Shown piece by piece: positions 1 through 8,523 of a DNA stretch of 64,000 nucleotides. How positions within the stretch are numbered: the stretch's first letter is position 1; every line of letters begins with the position of its first letter. The notes below the pieces were generated by a model. It made no database searches. It had not been told where the DNA came from and worked only from the letters and a program-made list of their open reading frames with translations. The stretch comes from Clostridia bacterium (lineage in GTDB: Bacteria > Bacillota > Clostridia > Oscillospirales > Acutalibacteraceae), in NCBI GenBank assembly GCA_017521125.1, contig JAFXDV010000007.1:124001-188000 (forward strand), written 5' to 3'. The translations under genes and the position numbers were made by a program.

Positions 1-4
1 GACT

Positions 5-31
5 AAAACCACCTGATTTACAGGTGGTTTT
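5..31 (+). terminator. Intrinsic terminator of an upstream gene
   Basis: Perfect 11-bp stem (AAAACCACCTG with CAGGTGGTTTT) around a 5-nt loop ATTTA, followed by a short T-rich stretch. It presumably ends a gene lying left of the window. Confidence 0.8.
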
Positions 32-90
32 GTTGTATATAACCTCAAAAAACAAACAATAATAAAAATATAAGATTTTTGAGGTGTGAT

Positions 91-699
91 ATGAAAAAAT
101 TTCTGTTAAAGCCAATGCTGCTTACCATAACCGTAACCTTGGGTATTTTCACCCTTTTAGGAATATTTGTCCTTCCGGCGTCGGTTGTTTTTGATACTAA
201 TCAGGCAGGAGAAAAAATGGAAGGCGTGCCGTATGTAAACACCCCTGAAAACAGTGGAGTTTTTATTTATACCGGTGATGATAGAGGAGTTTTTATATTC
301 CTGGATTTTGAAAATAGGAGGATAAATGCCTTTACCTTTGCTGAAAACTGCGAAAAGGAACTCCAAAACTCAGGCTATGAAGTAAATTACACCATAAAAG
401 CATCAACCGAATTTATAGGAGATATGTGTGATAGATTGGGTGGAATTGTTATGGAAAAAGGGGAAGACAAATATCGTTTTTCATCGGTAGTTTTAATAGA
501 GGAAATTGAGGGAAATAAGACCTTAGAAAGTATGGAAAAAATAACCGTAGCTTTTTTTGAAAAAATATCAAAGTTAGGGTTGTCATCTAACGATTTTAAG
601 TTTATAATGAATAATACAGAAACAAACTTAAACTATCCTATCTGTTACGGATGGATAGAGTATGTTCAGACAATGTTTCAAAATTACACTATAAATTAG
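91..699 (+). CDS. Membrane-anchored exported protein, possibly LCP-like
   Basis: This 202-residue protein has one hydrophobic N-terminal segment (about residues 9-30) and an extracytoplasmic remainder. The ATG at 91 is preferred over a TTG at 79 because GAGGTG lies at 81-86. The middle (GVFIFLDFENRRINAFTFAEN, then FIGDMCDRLGGIVME) vaguely recalls the LytR-CpsA-Psr fold, where a substrate-binding arginine strand is followed by a LGGV motif, but the usual arginines are not evident. Function is therefore not assigned. It lies 12 bp before the transglutaminase-like lipoprotein and is probably cotranscribed with it. Confidence 0.7.
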   Translation: MKKFLLKPMLLTITVTLGIFTLLGIFVLPASVVFDTNQAGEKMEGVPYVNTPENSGVFIYTGDDRGVFIFLDFENRRINAFTFAENCEKELQNSGYEVNYTIKASTEFIGDMCDRLGGIVMEKGEDKYRFSSVVLIEEIEGNKTLESMEKITVAFFEKISKLGLSSNDFKFIMNNTETNLNYPICYGWIEYVQTMFQNYTIN

Positions 700-711
700 G
701 AGGTGTCGGCT

Positions 712-2040
712 TTGAAAAAATTTACGGTATTGATTATTGCGCTGCTTTTAATAATATCCTTTTGCAGTTGCAAATCCCAGAGCAATATACCTGTAATCAA
801 TACAAGCGAACAAAGCGACTCCTCAGATATTACCGAAAGCCAAGTTGAAAACAGTAAACCTGTAATTTCTAATACAAGCAGCACTCAATCTACTCCTAAA
901 GAGAATAGCAGTAAACCTTCTTCTAATATAGAAAGTAGTACACCGTCGGCATCTTCTAACAGTAGTACCCCCGTTCCTAATAAGCCGGAAGAACCCGTTA
1001 CAAAACAAGACTTTAAAATTTGTTATGCTCAGCTTACGGATAAACAGAAAAGCATTTATAACACCCTTGAAAAAGCCGTAAAGGATATGGAAACAGGGTG
1101 GATAAGTTTAGAAACTCCTGTTTATACCAATTACAGAAGAGATATAAATATTATAGTTGCGGCGCTTCAAACTGATATGCCGCAGTATTTTTGGATTCCA
1201 CCTGCATATTATACAGGCAATTCTCAGGATGGGGAAACCATAAGAATACTTTTTGAGGGACAGGACAATTTGACCTATTTGATAGACAAATCTGACCAGC
1301 TACAAATGGAGAATGCCCTTTCTCGCAAGGTAGCGGAAATAATGTCCCAAGTTACCGCCACCACCCCTTTTGAAATAGAGCTTCAGCTTCACGATATTTT
1401 ATGTAAAAATGTTACATATGCTAAGTCAACAGAAAACCCACTTGTTTATACCGCATATGGTGCCCTTATAAACGGCGAGGCGGTTTGTGAGGGTTATTCA
1501 AGAGCCATGCAGTTGCTTCTTGCTCAGTATAATATAAAGTCTACTCTCGTAACAGGCGATGCCAAAGGCGAAGCACATATGTGGAATTTAGTAAATATTG
1601 ATAACGCTTGGTACCATCTAGATGTTACCTGGAATGATGGTATGGGGACCTATCTTTATTTTAATTTAAGGGATAAAGAGATAAATATTGACCACTTAAG
1701 ATATAGGACTCATACTGAACTTAGCTACGATGAGGTAGTTAGTGAAACCCCAAAACCTTATAATTTCAACCTTCCCGTTTGCGATAAAATTGACAATAAT
1801 TATTTTGTGAAAAAAGATTATGTATACAGTCCAAATGGGGAAGAAAAGATTGCGAAATATTTAATGCAACCATTTGACAGAATGGAATTTAGGTTTTCTG
1901 ATGATGACTTTAAAGAACTGTTTAAGGCAAACAAGGATACCTATCTGAACAACATAAACGAATTATTAATCAAAGAAAAGTCAAATTTTAGAATAACTAA
2001 TTATTCCATAACCGAAACTACGTTAATTATATATAATTAA
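712..2040 (+). CDS. Transglutaminase-like domain lipoprotein
   Basis: A 442-residue surface lipoprotein. The TTG at 712 is the likely start, 8 nt after a perfect AGGAGG (698-703). The signal peptide ends in a lipobox (ISFC or FCSC, residues 15-20). A Ser/Thr/Pro-rich linker covers about residues 25-95. The transglutaminase-like core carries the expected triad: Cys259 in GEAVCEGYS, His289 in GEAHMWN and Asp304 in YHLDVTW. In Firmicutes such domains act on cell-surface proteins or peptidoglycan peptides, as transferases or proteases; the substrate here is unknown. It ends just before a strong bidirectional terminator. Confidence 0.85.
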   Translation: MKKFTVLIIALLLIISFCSCKSQSNIPVINTSEQSDSSDITESQVENSKPVISNTSSTQSTPKENSSKPSSNIESSTPSASSNSSTPVPNKPEEPVTKQDFKICYAQLTDKQKSIYNTLEKAVKDMETGWISLETPVYTNYRRDINIIVAALQTDMPQYFWIPPAYYTGNSQDGETIRILFEGQDNLTYLIDKSDQLQMENALSRKVAEIMSQVTATTPFEIELQLHDILCKNVTYAKSTENPLVYTAYGALINGEAVCEGYSRAMQLLLAQYNIKSTLVTGDAKGEAHMWNLVNIDNAWYHLDVTWNDGMGTYLYFNLRDKEINIDHLRYRTHTELSYDEVVSETPKPYNFNLPVCDKIDNNYFVKKDYVYSPNGEEKIAKYLMQPFDRMEFRFSDDDFKELFKANKDTYLNNINELLIKEKSNFRITNYSITETTLIIYN

Positions 2041-2073
2041 AGAACCGACATCAAAAGATGTCGGTTCTTTTTT
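2041..2073. terminator. Bidirectional terminator between convergent genes
   Basis: Perfect 12-bp stem AGAACCGACATC / GATGTCGGTTCT with an AAAA loop and a run of T on the plus strand. It serves the transglutaminase gene and probably also the minus-strand ABC operon, which ends at 2072. Confidence 0.9.
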
Positions 2074-2812
2074 ATAATACTTTCGATAAGAAATCTTTAA
2101 GTCTTGCATTTTTAGGGTTTGAGAAGAATTCTTCAGGTGGAGCTTCTTCAACAATAACGCCCTCATCTACGAATGCAACCTTGGTTGCAACCTCACGGGC
2201 GAAGCCCATTTCGTGAGTAACAACCACCATGGTCATACCTTCTTTAGCTAGTTGCTTCATAACCTCTAAAACCTCTCCAACCATCTCAGGGTCGAGAGCA
2301 GAGGTAGGCTCGTCAAATAGCATAACCTCAGGGTTCATACAAAGAGCACGAACTATTGCAATTCTCTGCTTTTGTCCGCCTGAAAGCTGAGAAGGGTAGG
2401 AGTCGGCACGATCTGCAAGACCAACGCGCTCTAAAAGTACCATCGCCTCTTTCTCAGCTTCTTCCTTAGTCTTTCCCATAAGTTTCATAGGAGCTAAGGT
2501 CATGTTTTTAAGAACGGTCATATGTGGGAAAAGGTTAAACTGTTGGAAAACCATACCCATTTTTTGACGGTGCACGTTTATATCAACCGACTTATCGGTG
2601 ATGTCGGTTCCACCGAAAATGATACTTCCGCCTGTAGGTTCTTCTAAAAGGTTAAGGCAACGTAAGAAGGTGGATTTACCTGAGCCGGAAGCTCCGATAA
2701 CAACCATTACGTCTCCCTTGTTGATTTCGGCATTTAAACCCTTTAAAACCTGGTTGTCACCAAAAGATTTTTGTAAATTTTCAACCTTAATTATAACATC
2801 ATTAGTGGTCAC
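2072..2812 (-). CDS. glnQ: Polar amino acid ABC transporter, ATP-binding protein
   Basis: A 246-residue ATPase of the GlnQ/HisP family that energises uptake of polar amino acids. Walker A is GASGSGKST (about 40-48), the signature is LSGGQKQR, Walker B is [12 protein letters not shown], and the switch histidine is in VVTHEMGF. The start is GTG at 2812 with AGAGG upstream, overlapping the permease end by 11 bp, which implies translational coupling. It is last in the order binding protein, permease, ATPase. The symbol is a family label; the substrate is not fixed by sequence. Confidence 0.93.
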   Translation of the reverse strand: MTTNDVIIKVENLQKSFGDNQVLKGLNAEINKGDVMVVIGASGSGKSTFLRCLNLLEEPTGGSIIFGGTDITDKSVDINVHRQKMGMVFQQFNLFPHMTVLKNMTLAPMKLMGKTKEEAEKEAMVLLERVGLADRADSYPSQLSGGQKQRIAIVRALCMNPEVMLFDEPTSALDPEMVGEVLEVMKQLAKEGMTMVVVTHEMGFAREVATKVAFVDEGVIVEEAPPEEFFSNPKNARLKDFLSKVL

Positions 2813-3488
2813 TCTTCGCCAACCTCTTTTCTAACTTTTTGACAAAATAGTTGAGTATATAAACAAAAGCAAGGTAAATAAGCGCAATTGTTATATAAGG
2901 GAAATACACATCAGCAGTTCGTGAAATTACTCTTTCTGCCGCTTTTGTAAGGTCGATAACACCCAAAAAGCCTATAACAGAGGTTTCCTTGAGTAATGAA
3001 ATAAACTCATTGCCGATGGCGGGTAAAACGTTTTTAATTGCTTGAGGTAAAACGATAGAACGCATTGTTTGTCCTTGGGAAAGACCAAGGGAGCGTCCTG
3101 CCTCTGTTTGACCAATATCTACGGCATTAATACCTGCACGAATAATTTCGGCAACATAAGCGCCTGAGTTAATACCAAAGCCGATGATGCCAATGAGCAC
3201 AGCATTATCTGACCACACAAAGACAATATTATACATTATAAGCAATTGAACAACAACCGGAGTACCACGGATAATGGTGGTATAAATCTCCGCAATGGCA
3301 TTTAAAATCTTTAGTTTATTCGATTGTTTATGTATGGTTTTGACAATAGCAATCAGTGCACCGATAAAAACACCTATCAAGGTGGCAAAAAGTGCAACCA
3401 TAAGAGTATTGCCGATACCTTCTAAAAACATTTTGTAACGGTCTTCTCTTATAAAGGTTTTTTCAAAGCCTTCAATAATAAAATTCAT
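2802..3488 (-). CDS. Polar amino acid ABC transporter, permease
   Basis: A 228-residue inner-membrane permease of the HisM/GlnP family with about five membrane segments. The EAA loop that docks the ATPase is visible as [23 protein letters not shown]. The ATG at 3488 follows GGAGG by about 10 nt. It lies between the substrate-binding lipoprotein and the ATPase. A hairpin upstream at 3538-3562 may reduce its expression relative to the binding protein. Confidence 0.93.
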   Translation of the reverse strand: MNFIIEGFEKTFIREDRYKMFLEGIGNTLMVALFATLIGVFIGALIAIVKTIHKQSNKLKILNAIAEIYTTIIRGTPVVVQLLIMYNIVFVWSDNAVLIGIIGFGINSGAYVAEIIRAGINAVDIGQTEAGRSLGLSQGQTMRSIVLPQAIKNVLPAIGNEFISLLKETSVIGFLGVIDLTKAAERVISRTADVYFPYITIALIYLAFVYILNYFVKKLEKRLAKSDH

Positions 3489-3537
3489 TTGTTTTTATTT
3501 TCCTCCACTTTGCACAAGCATATTATAAATTCTAAAA

Positions 3538-3562
3538 GAAGGAGTAGCGAAGCCACTCCTTC
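3538..3562 (-). terminator. Intra-operon hairpin, partial terminator
   Basis: The 8-bp stem GAAGGAGT / ACTCCTTC with an inner GC pair is followed on the minus strand by TCTTTT. It lies between the binding-protein gene and the permease gene, a common place for partial termination that keeps the binding protein in excess. The partial nature is inference. Confidence 0.6.
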
Positions 3563-3585
3563 CCTTAATTTATACAATAATTATA

Positions 3586-4374
3586 TTATTCTGTAACAGT
3601 AGCTGCCTTGTCGTTAAATTCTTTCTCCCACTTAGCAACGCTTCCGTCATCAAGGAGACCCTGTAAAACTTCGTTGATGGTTTTGAGAAGTTCGGTGTTT
3701 TCCTTAGATACGCAGATACCATACTCTTCAACTTCTGCGGCATCGCTTCCGTCTGCCTTAACAAGCTTAAAGGTTTTGTAAGCGCCGTTGCTGCCGTCAA
3801 CAATGATTTGAGCGGTAAGCTTATCGGTAACAACTGCTTCAACCTTGCTTCCTAATGCAGCTGCTGCAAGAGCTGGAGCATCGTAAGGAACGATTGTTGA
3901 ACCTGCTAAGGTATTGTCTTTGATAAGTCCGTCAATCATAAAGTCAGATGTGGTTCCGTTCTGGATACCGATCTTGATGCCCTTGAGGTTATCAAGGTTA
4001 ACGATTGTGTTGTTATCAGCCTTAACGATTACGTACTGCTCGGTAGAAGAATAAGGAATAGAGAAAGCAACCTCTTCTTTACGCTCGTCATTAATTGTGA
4101 TACCTGCAGCGCCTATATCTGCTTTACCGCTTTTTACAGCACCAACGATGGTATCGAACTTAACGTCTTTAACTACTAATTCTTTACCAAGTTTTTCTGC
4201 AACTGCTTTAACGATTTCAATATCAACACCAACGATTTCATTGTTATAAACGAACTCATATGGTGCGAAACCGGCCTCGGTATAAACAGTTAATGTGTCC
4301 TTTTTTGCACCGCAACCTGCAAAGCAGCAGATAATTAGTGCTAATGCCAATACTAATGATAAGATTTTTTTCAT
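3586..4374 (-). CDS. Polar amino acid ABC transporter, substrate-binding lipoprotein
   Basis: A 262-residue periplasmic-type binding protein (family 3, PF00497-like) anchored as a lipoprotein; the lipobox is CFAGC near residue 20. The mature protein shows the usual start LTVYTEAGFAPYEF and the segment KSGKADIGAAGITI. ATG 4374 is chosen over an upstream in-frame ATG because AGGAG lies 9 nt before it and the signal peptide begins there. It is first in the operon and is driven by a consensus promoter overlapped by TGCAT palindromes. Arginine or another polar amino acid is a plausible ligand but is not proven. Confidence 0.92.
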   Translation of the reverse strand: MKKILSLVLALALIICCFAGCGAKKDTLTVYTEAGFAPYEFVYNNEIVGVDIEIVKAVAEKLGKELVVKDVKFDTIVGAVKSGKADIGAAGITINDERKEEVAFSIPYSSTEQYVIVKADNNTIVNLDNLKGIKIGIQNGTTSDFMIDGLIKDNTLAGSTIVPYDAPALAAAALGSKVEAVVTDKLTAQIIVDGSNGAYKTFKLVKADGSDAAEVEEYGICVSKENTELLKTINEVLQGLLDDGSVAKWEKEFNDKAATVTE

Positions 4375-4407
4375 GATTTGTTTCTCCTTTTGGAATTGTT
4401 TTTTTCT

Positions 4408-4436
4408 ATCATAATGCATAATATGCAGTTTGTCAA
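4408..4436 (-). promoter_or_regulatory. Sigma-A promoter with palindromic operator in its spacer
   Basis: On the minus strand TTGACA (4431-4436) and TATGAT (4408-4413) are separated by exactly 17 nt. The spacer holds the perfect inverted repeat TGCATA-A-TATGCA (4415-4427), so a repressor bound there would block polymerase. Confidence 0.85.
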
Positions 4437-4510
4437 GCATAAAATGCAAAAAAATTCATTTTTTTTGAAAAAAACTATTTTTATGCACAAATTTATGCAT
4501 ATTTAATGCA
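4437..4510. promoter_or_regulatory. Cluster of TGCAT half-sites upstream of the amino acid ABC promoter
   Basis: GCATAAAATGC (4437-4447), TGCA (4484-4487) and TGCAT-ATTTA-ATGCA (4496-4510) repeat the half-site found inside the promoter at 4415-4427. The set looks like multiple operators for one dimeric regulator. ArgR is one candidate by analogy, but the half-site spacing differs from the classical ARG box. Confidence 0.5.
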
Positions 4511-4613
4511 AATTACCCAATTATCATACTGTTCATATCCACATTCCCCTTAATTCCACTCACTTTTCCGTCACTAGCATACTGCCGGATGTGGAAGGTT
4601 TGTTTTTATCAAG

Positions 4614-4642
4614 TTGACAAATATTATTATAGGATATATAAT
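4614..4642 (+). promoter_or_regulatory. Consensus sigma-A promoter of alaS
   Basis: TTGACA (4614-4619), 17 nt, TATAAT (4637-4642). The leader to the start codon is only about 30 nt, so there is no room for a T-box. Confidence 0.9.
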
Positions 4643-4675
4643 TATATATTATTAATTTATAAAGGTAGAATGACT

Positions 4676-7297
4676 ATGAAATGGACATCACTTAACGATT
4701 TAAGGGAAAAATATCTTTCATTTTTCGAAAGTAAAGGGCACTTGCGTCTTAATAGCTTTTCTCTTGTTCCAAACAACGATAAATCCCTGTTACTTATAAA
4801 CTCAGGTATGGCACCTATGAAAAAGTATTTCACAGGAGAGGTAACCCCACCAAGAAGCCGTGTTACCTCTTGCCAGAAATGTATCAGAACACCTGACCTT
4901 GAAAGAGTAGGACATACAGCTCGTCACGGCACATATTTTGAAATGCTAGGAAACTTCTCCTTTGGTGACTATTTCAAGGAGGAGGCTATTCCTTGGGCGT
5001 GGGAGTTTTTAACCGAAACCTTGGAAATTCCTAAAGATTTGCTCTGGCCTTCTGTTTACGAAGAAGACGATGAGGCTTATAACATTTGGAAGGATAAAAT
5101 CGGAGTAGAAGAGGCTCATATTGTCCGCCTTGGTAAAGCTGATAACTTCTGGGAGCACGGTACAGGCCCTTGCGGTCCTTGCTCTGAGATTTATTTTGAC
5201 AGAGGCGAAAAATATGGTTGCGGTAGTGCTGACTGTAAGCCCGGCTGTGAATGTGACAGATATATGGAAATCTGGAACAATGTGTTCACACAGTTTAACA
5301 ATATGGGAGATGGTACTTATACCGAGCTTGAACATAAAAATATAGATACAGGTATGGGACTTGAACGACTTGCCTGTATTATGCAGTCGGTAGACAATAT
5401 GTTCGAGGTTGATACTGTCAGAAAAATACTTGATAAGGTATGTGAGCTCTCAGACAAGGAATACGGCAAGGATAAGAATAACGATATTTCAATCCGTGCT
5501 ATAACCGACCACGCAAGAAGTGCAACCTTTATGATTTGCGACGGTGTTATTCCATCAAATGAGGGCAGAGGATACGTTCTTCGCCGCCTTATCAGAAGAG
5601 CCGCACGTCACGGCAGATTACTTGGAGTTAAAAACGCCTTTTTAACCGAGCTTTGTGAGGTTGTAATCGGAGAAAATAAATCAGCATACCCTGAACTTGT
5701 GGATAAGAAAGAATTTATTATGCAGGTTATTTCAAATGAGGAAAAGGCCTTTGCCAAAACCATCGACCAGGGTCTTGCTTTGCTTAGTGAACTCACTAAA
5801 AAAGGCGGAGAACTTTCAGGCGCCGATGCCTTTAAACTTTACGACACCTATGGTTTCCCATTTGACTTAACTAAGGATATTTTAGCCGAAAAAGGTATGA
5901 CTGTTGACGAGGCAACCTTTAATGAACTTATGCAAAAACAAAGGGAACTTGCCCGTAATTCACGTAAAGCCTCTGACGGAGAAAGTTGGAAAAGCGACGG
6001 CTTTACCTTCAGTTCGAAGGACACAGAGTTCTTAGGTTATACCGAAAACGTTTGCGAGGCTACCGTTTTAGAGCTTGTTGTTAATAACGAGTCTGTAGAG
6101 TCCGCAAATACTGAAGAAAAGGCAGTTTTAGTTCTTGACAAAACCGTATTCTATGGAGAAAGCGGCGGTCAGGTAGGAGATACCGGCTATATTAAGGGTA
6201 AGGACTTTACCTTTAAGGTTACCAATACCACTAAATCAGGCGGTGTTTATACCCATTTCGGCACAGTCGAGGAGGGTGTAATCTCTGTTGGAGATAAGGT
6301 TTCTTGCGAAATAGATGAAAAACGCAGAAATGCTATTCGCCGTAATCATACTGCGGCACACCTTTTACAAGCCGCATTAAGACAGGTGCTTGGCACCCAC
6401 GTTGAACAGGCAGGTCAGCTTGTAAATGAGCATAGCGTCAGATTTGACTTTACCCATTTCTCCGCTTTAACAGGTCAAGAACTTAAAAAGGTAGAGGAAA
6501 TTGTAAATACCGTTATTTTAGACGGTATTACCGTAGAAAACAAAGAAATGCCCATCGAAGAGGCTAAAAAGCTTGGTGCTATGGCACTCTTCGGAGAAAA
6601 GTACGGAGATATTGTAAGGGTTGTTGACGTTAAAAACTTCTCAACAGAGTTCTGCGGCGGCACCCATGTTGATAATACTTCAAAAATCGGACTTTTCCGT
6701 ATTACAGGAGAAAGCAGCGTGGCCGCAGGTGTTCGTAGAATTGAAGCGGTTACAGGCGCTAACGTTTTAGAACTTCTTTATAAGTATAAATCGGTTGTTG
6801 ATGAAACTGCTGCAATTCTTAAAAGCCCTAACCCAATGGAAATTTCTCTGAAAGCAACTCAGCTTTCAAACGAACTCAAAGAAACTCTTAAAAAGGTAGA
6901 GAGCCTTGAAGCCGCTGCCGCAGGAGCAAAACTCAGTGATATTATGAACTCCGCAAAAGAGGTAAACGGTGTTAAAATTGTTTGCGCTTTAATAAACGGC
7001 ACACCGGCTAATGAACTACGTTCTATGTGCGATAAGGTTAAGGGAGATAGTGCTGATGCAGTTTGCCTATTCGCTTCGGTAAACGGCGATAAGCTCACCT
7101 TCTGCGCCGCTTGCGGTAAAGAAGCAATAAACAAGGGAGCTAACGCAGGCAACATTGTAAAGGCAGTTGCAAAAATCGCCGACGGTAACGGAGGCGGCAA
7201 GCCTGACAGTGCTATGGCAGGCGGTAAGGATGTTTCCAAAGCACAGGAAGCGGTAGACGCCGCATATGAAATTATTTCAGAAATGATAGAGGGTTAG
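4676..7297 (+). CDS. alaS: Alanyl-tRNA synthetase
   Basis: An 873-residue class II synthetase that charges tRNA-Ala in the cytoplasm; the length is typical of the full bacterial enzyme. The N-terminal core shows NSGMAPMKKYF and R-HG-YFEM-GNFSFGDYFK. The editing domain carries HTAAHLL (HxxxH) and the zinc-binding CGGTH. The C-terminal C-Ala/DHHA1 region with GGG-KPDSAMAGG is present. ATG 4676 lies 10 nt after AAAGG; ATG 4670 is a possible alternative. It is followed after 3 bp by the HIT gene in the same operon. Confidence 0.98.
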   Translation: MKWTSLNDLREKYLSFFESKGHLRLNSFSLVPNNDKSLLLINSGMAPMKKYFTGEVTPPRSRVTSCQKCIRTPDLERVGHTARHGTYFEMLGNFSFGDYFKEEAIPWAWEFLTETLEIPKDLLWPSVYEEDDEAYNIWKDKIGVEEAHIVRLGKADNFWEHGTGPCGPCSEIYFDRGEKYGCGSADCKPGCECDRYMEIWNNVFTQFNNMGDGTYTELEHKNIDTGMGLERLACIMQSVDNMFEVDTVRKILDKVCELSDKEYGKDKNNDISIRAITDHARSATFMICDGVIPSNEGRGYVLRRLIRRAARHGRLLGVKNAFLTELCEVVIGENKSAYPELVDKKEFIMQVISNEEKAFAKTIDQGLALLSELTKKGGELSGADAFKLYDTYGFPFDLTKDILAEKGMTVDEATFNELMQKQRELARNSRKASDGESWKSDGFTFSSKDTEFLGYTENVCEATVLELVVNNESVESANTEEKAVLVLDKTVFYGESGGQVGDTGYIKGKDFTFKVTNTTKSGGVYTHFGTVEEGVISVGDKVSCEIDEKRRNAIRRNHTAAHLLQAALRQVLGTHVEQAGQLVNEHSVRFDFTHFSALTGQELKKVEEIVNTVILDGITVENKEMPIEEAKKLGAMALFGEKYGDIVRVVDVKNFSTEFCGGTHVDNTSKIGLFRITGESSVAAGVRRIEAVTGANVLELLYKYKSVVDETAAILKSPNPMEISLKATQLSNELKETLKKVESLEAAAAGAKLSDIMNSAKEVNGVKIVCALINGTPANELRSMCDKVKGDSADAVCLFASVNGDKLTFCAACGKEAINKGANAGNIVKAVAKIADGNGGGKPDSAMAGGKDVSKAQEAVDAAYEIISEMIEG

Positions 7298-7300
7298 AAA

Positions 7301-7642
7301 ATGGAAGATTGTTTATTTTGTAAAATAGTTGCAGGCCAAATTCCTTCAACCAAGGTTTACGAAAATGATGACGTCTATGCCTTTTTAGACATTGACCCAC
7401 AGGCGCCTTTCCACGCTATCGTTATTCCTAAAGAGCATATAAAAAGCGCCGCAGAGATAAACGCAGAAAACAGTCATCTTATTGCTAAAGTGTTTGAGGC
7501 AATAGGAGAAATCGCAAAAAGAGAAAATCTTGAAAAAGGCTTCAGGGTTGTAAACAACTGCGGTGAGCAGGGTGGACAAACCGTTGGCCACATTCATTTC
7601 CATCTTTTAGCAAGAAGAAATCTTCAGTGGCCTCCGGGCTAG
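7301..7642 (+). CDS. hinT: HIT family nucleotide-binding hydrolase
   Basis: A 113-residue histidine-triad protein, likely a purine nucleoside phosphoramidate hydrolase able to remove AMP adducts, cytoplasmic and dimeric. The triad GHIHFHLLA is near the C terminus and the N-terminal CLFCKIVAGQIPS is typical. It starts 3 bp after alaS. The stop codon TAG (7640-7642) is also the first three bases of the left end of the palindromic repeat that follows, so the element abuts or even supplies the stop. The C terminus LQWPPG looks complete. Confidence 0.93.
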   Translation: MEDCLFCKIVAGQIPSTKVYENDDVYAFLDIDPQAPFHAIVIPKEHIKSAAEINAENSHLIAKVFEAIGEIAKRENLEKGFRVVNNCGEQGGQTVGHIHFHLLARRNLQWPPG

Positions 7643-7915
7643 CCAAAGCATTTAAGCCCAAACCAGCCTTAAAGGGCGGTTTTTCGGCGGCTTTCGGCTC
7701 ACCTGCGCACATAGGCGTAAGCCTTATGAGCTTAGCTTCACCAAAATCCACACAAAAAACCGCACCTTTAAGGTCGGAGAATTTTGCAACAACGGATTTT
7801 TTGGTGTGCGAGGCACAAAACACAGCAAATCCTGACGGATTTGCGAGTATTTTAACAAAGACACAACGGAAAATCCGTGTCGCAAAATCTGATTCGGGTT
7901 TGAATGCTTTGGCTA
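7640..7915. repeat. MITE-like palindromic repeat, copy 1
   Basis: A 276-bp element bounded by terminal inverted repeats that begin TAGCCAAAGCATT at the left (7640) and end AATGCTTTGGCTA at the right (7915), matching at about 20 of 23 positions. Inside are a long paired stem (7667 onward with 7755-7773), a GCAAATCC-TGAC-GGATTTGC hairpin, and a further inverted pair near 7787-7806 and 7868-7888. A 53-bp block (7808-7860) is identical to copy 2 (31949-32001). The ends are TA, as in IS630/Tc1-type target duplications. It lies between hinT and the RBS of the next gene. An open frame crosses it but has no family features. Confidence 0.85.
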
Positions 7916-7931
7916 AAAAGGAGTAAAGACA

Positions 7932-8471
7932 ATGGATAAATATTATTCTGTAGATATAGCAGGACTTAAAAGAGATTTAAAACTTTTTGATGTTAACGAA
8001 AATCTTAGTATTGCGGCATTTATTCTTTTTGGCGATACCGAGGTTACTATTGCCGCATCAAAAGCTCTCTTGGAAAAGGCACCTGAGTTTGATTACATTA
8101 TAACCCCTGAGGCAAAGAGCATACCACTTGCCTATGAAATGTCAAGGCAGTCGGGTAAACCTTATATTGTAGTAAGAAAAGGCACTAAGGTTTATATGGG
8201 CAACCCCATTTCCATAGAGGTTCAGTCCATTACTACCAAGGCAAAGCAGCACCTTTATTTAGGTGAAGATGAGGCTAATTTAATAAAGGGCAAAAGGGTT
8301 TTACTTGTGGATGACGTAATAAGCACAGGTGAGTCCTTAAAATCTTTGCGTAGTTTAGTGGAGAAAACAGGGGCAAAAGAGGTTGCTACCTGTGCCGTAC
8401 TTGCCGAGGGCGATGCCGCAGACAGAACGGATATTATTTATCTAAATAAAATACCGCTATTTTTTAAATAG
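7932..8471 (+). CDS. Phosphoribosyltransferase, adenine PRTase-like
   Basis: A 179-residue type I phosphoribosyltransferase with the PRPP-binding loop VLLVDDVISTGES (about 123-135) and the substrate-side segment YIITPEAKSIPLAYEMSR. Such enzymes make a nucleotide from a purine base and PRPP in the cytoplasm. Which base is used cannot be told from sequence; adenine or hypoxanthine/guanine is likely. The start has AAAAAGGAG immediately after the right end of repeat copy 1, so the element lies in its leader. Confidence 0.88.
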   Translation: MDKYYSVDIAGLKRDLKLFDVNENLSIAAFILFGDTEVTIAASKALLEKAPEFDYIITPEAKSIPLAYEMSRQSGKPYIVVRKGTKVYMGNPISIEVQSITTKAKQHLYLGEDEANLIKGKRVLLVDDVISTGESLKSLRSLVEKTGAKEVATCAVLAEGDAADRTDIIYLNKIPLFFK

Positions 8472-8523
8472 GAAATTTTTGCGCCCGATTTGATATTAGT
8501 TCAGGTCGGGACTAAAATTATAT

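Noticed and set aside
4408..4510. Definite ArgR boxes
   Set aside because: Half-site spacing (3 to 5) and the TGCAT core do not match the TGAAT-N4-ATTCA form well enough; kept only as an unassigned operator cluster.
4643..4675. T-box leader before alaS
   Set aside because: The leader is about 30 nt, too short, and has no T-box sequence.
7627..7926. 99-codon open frame spanning repeat copy 1
   Set aside because: The frame is not kept in repeat copy 2 and its coding follows the palindromic repeat, so it is not a gene.
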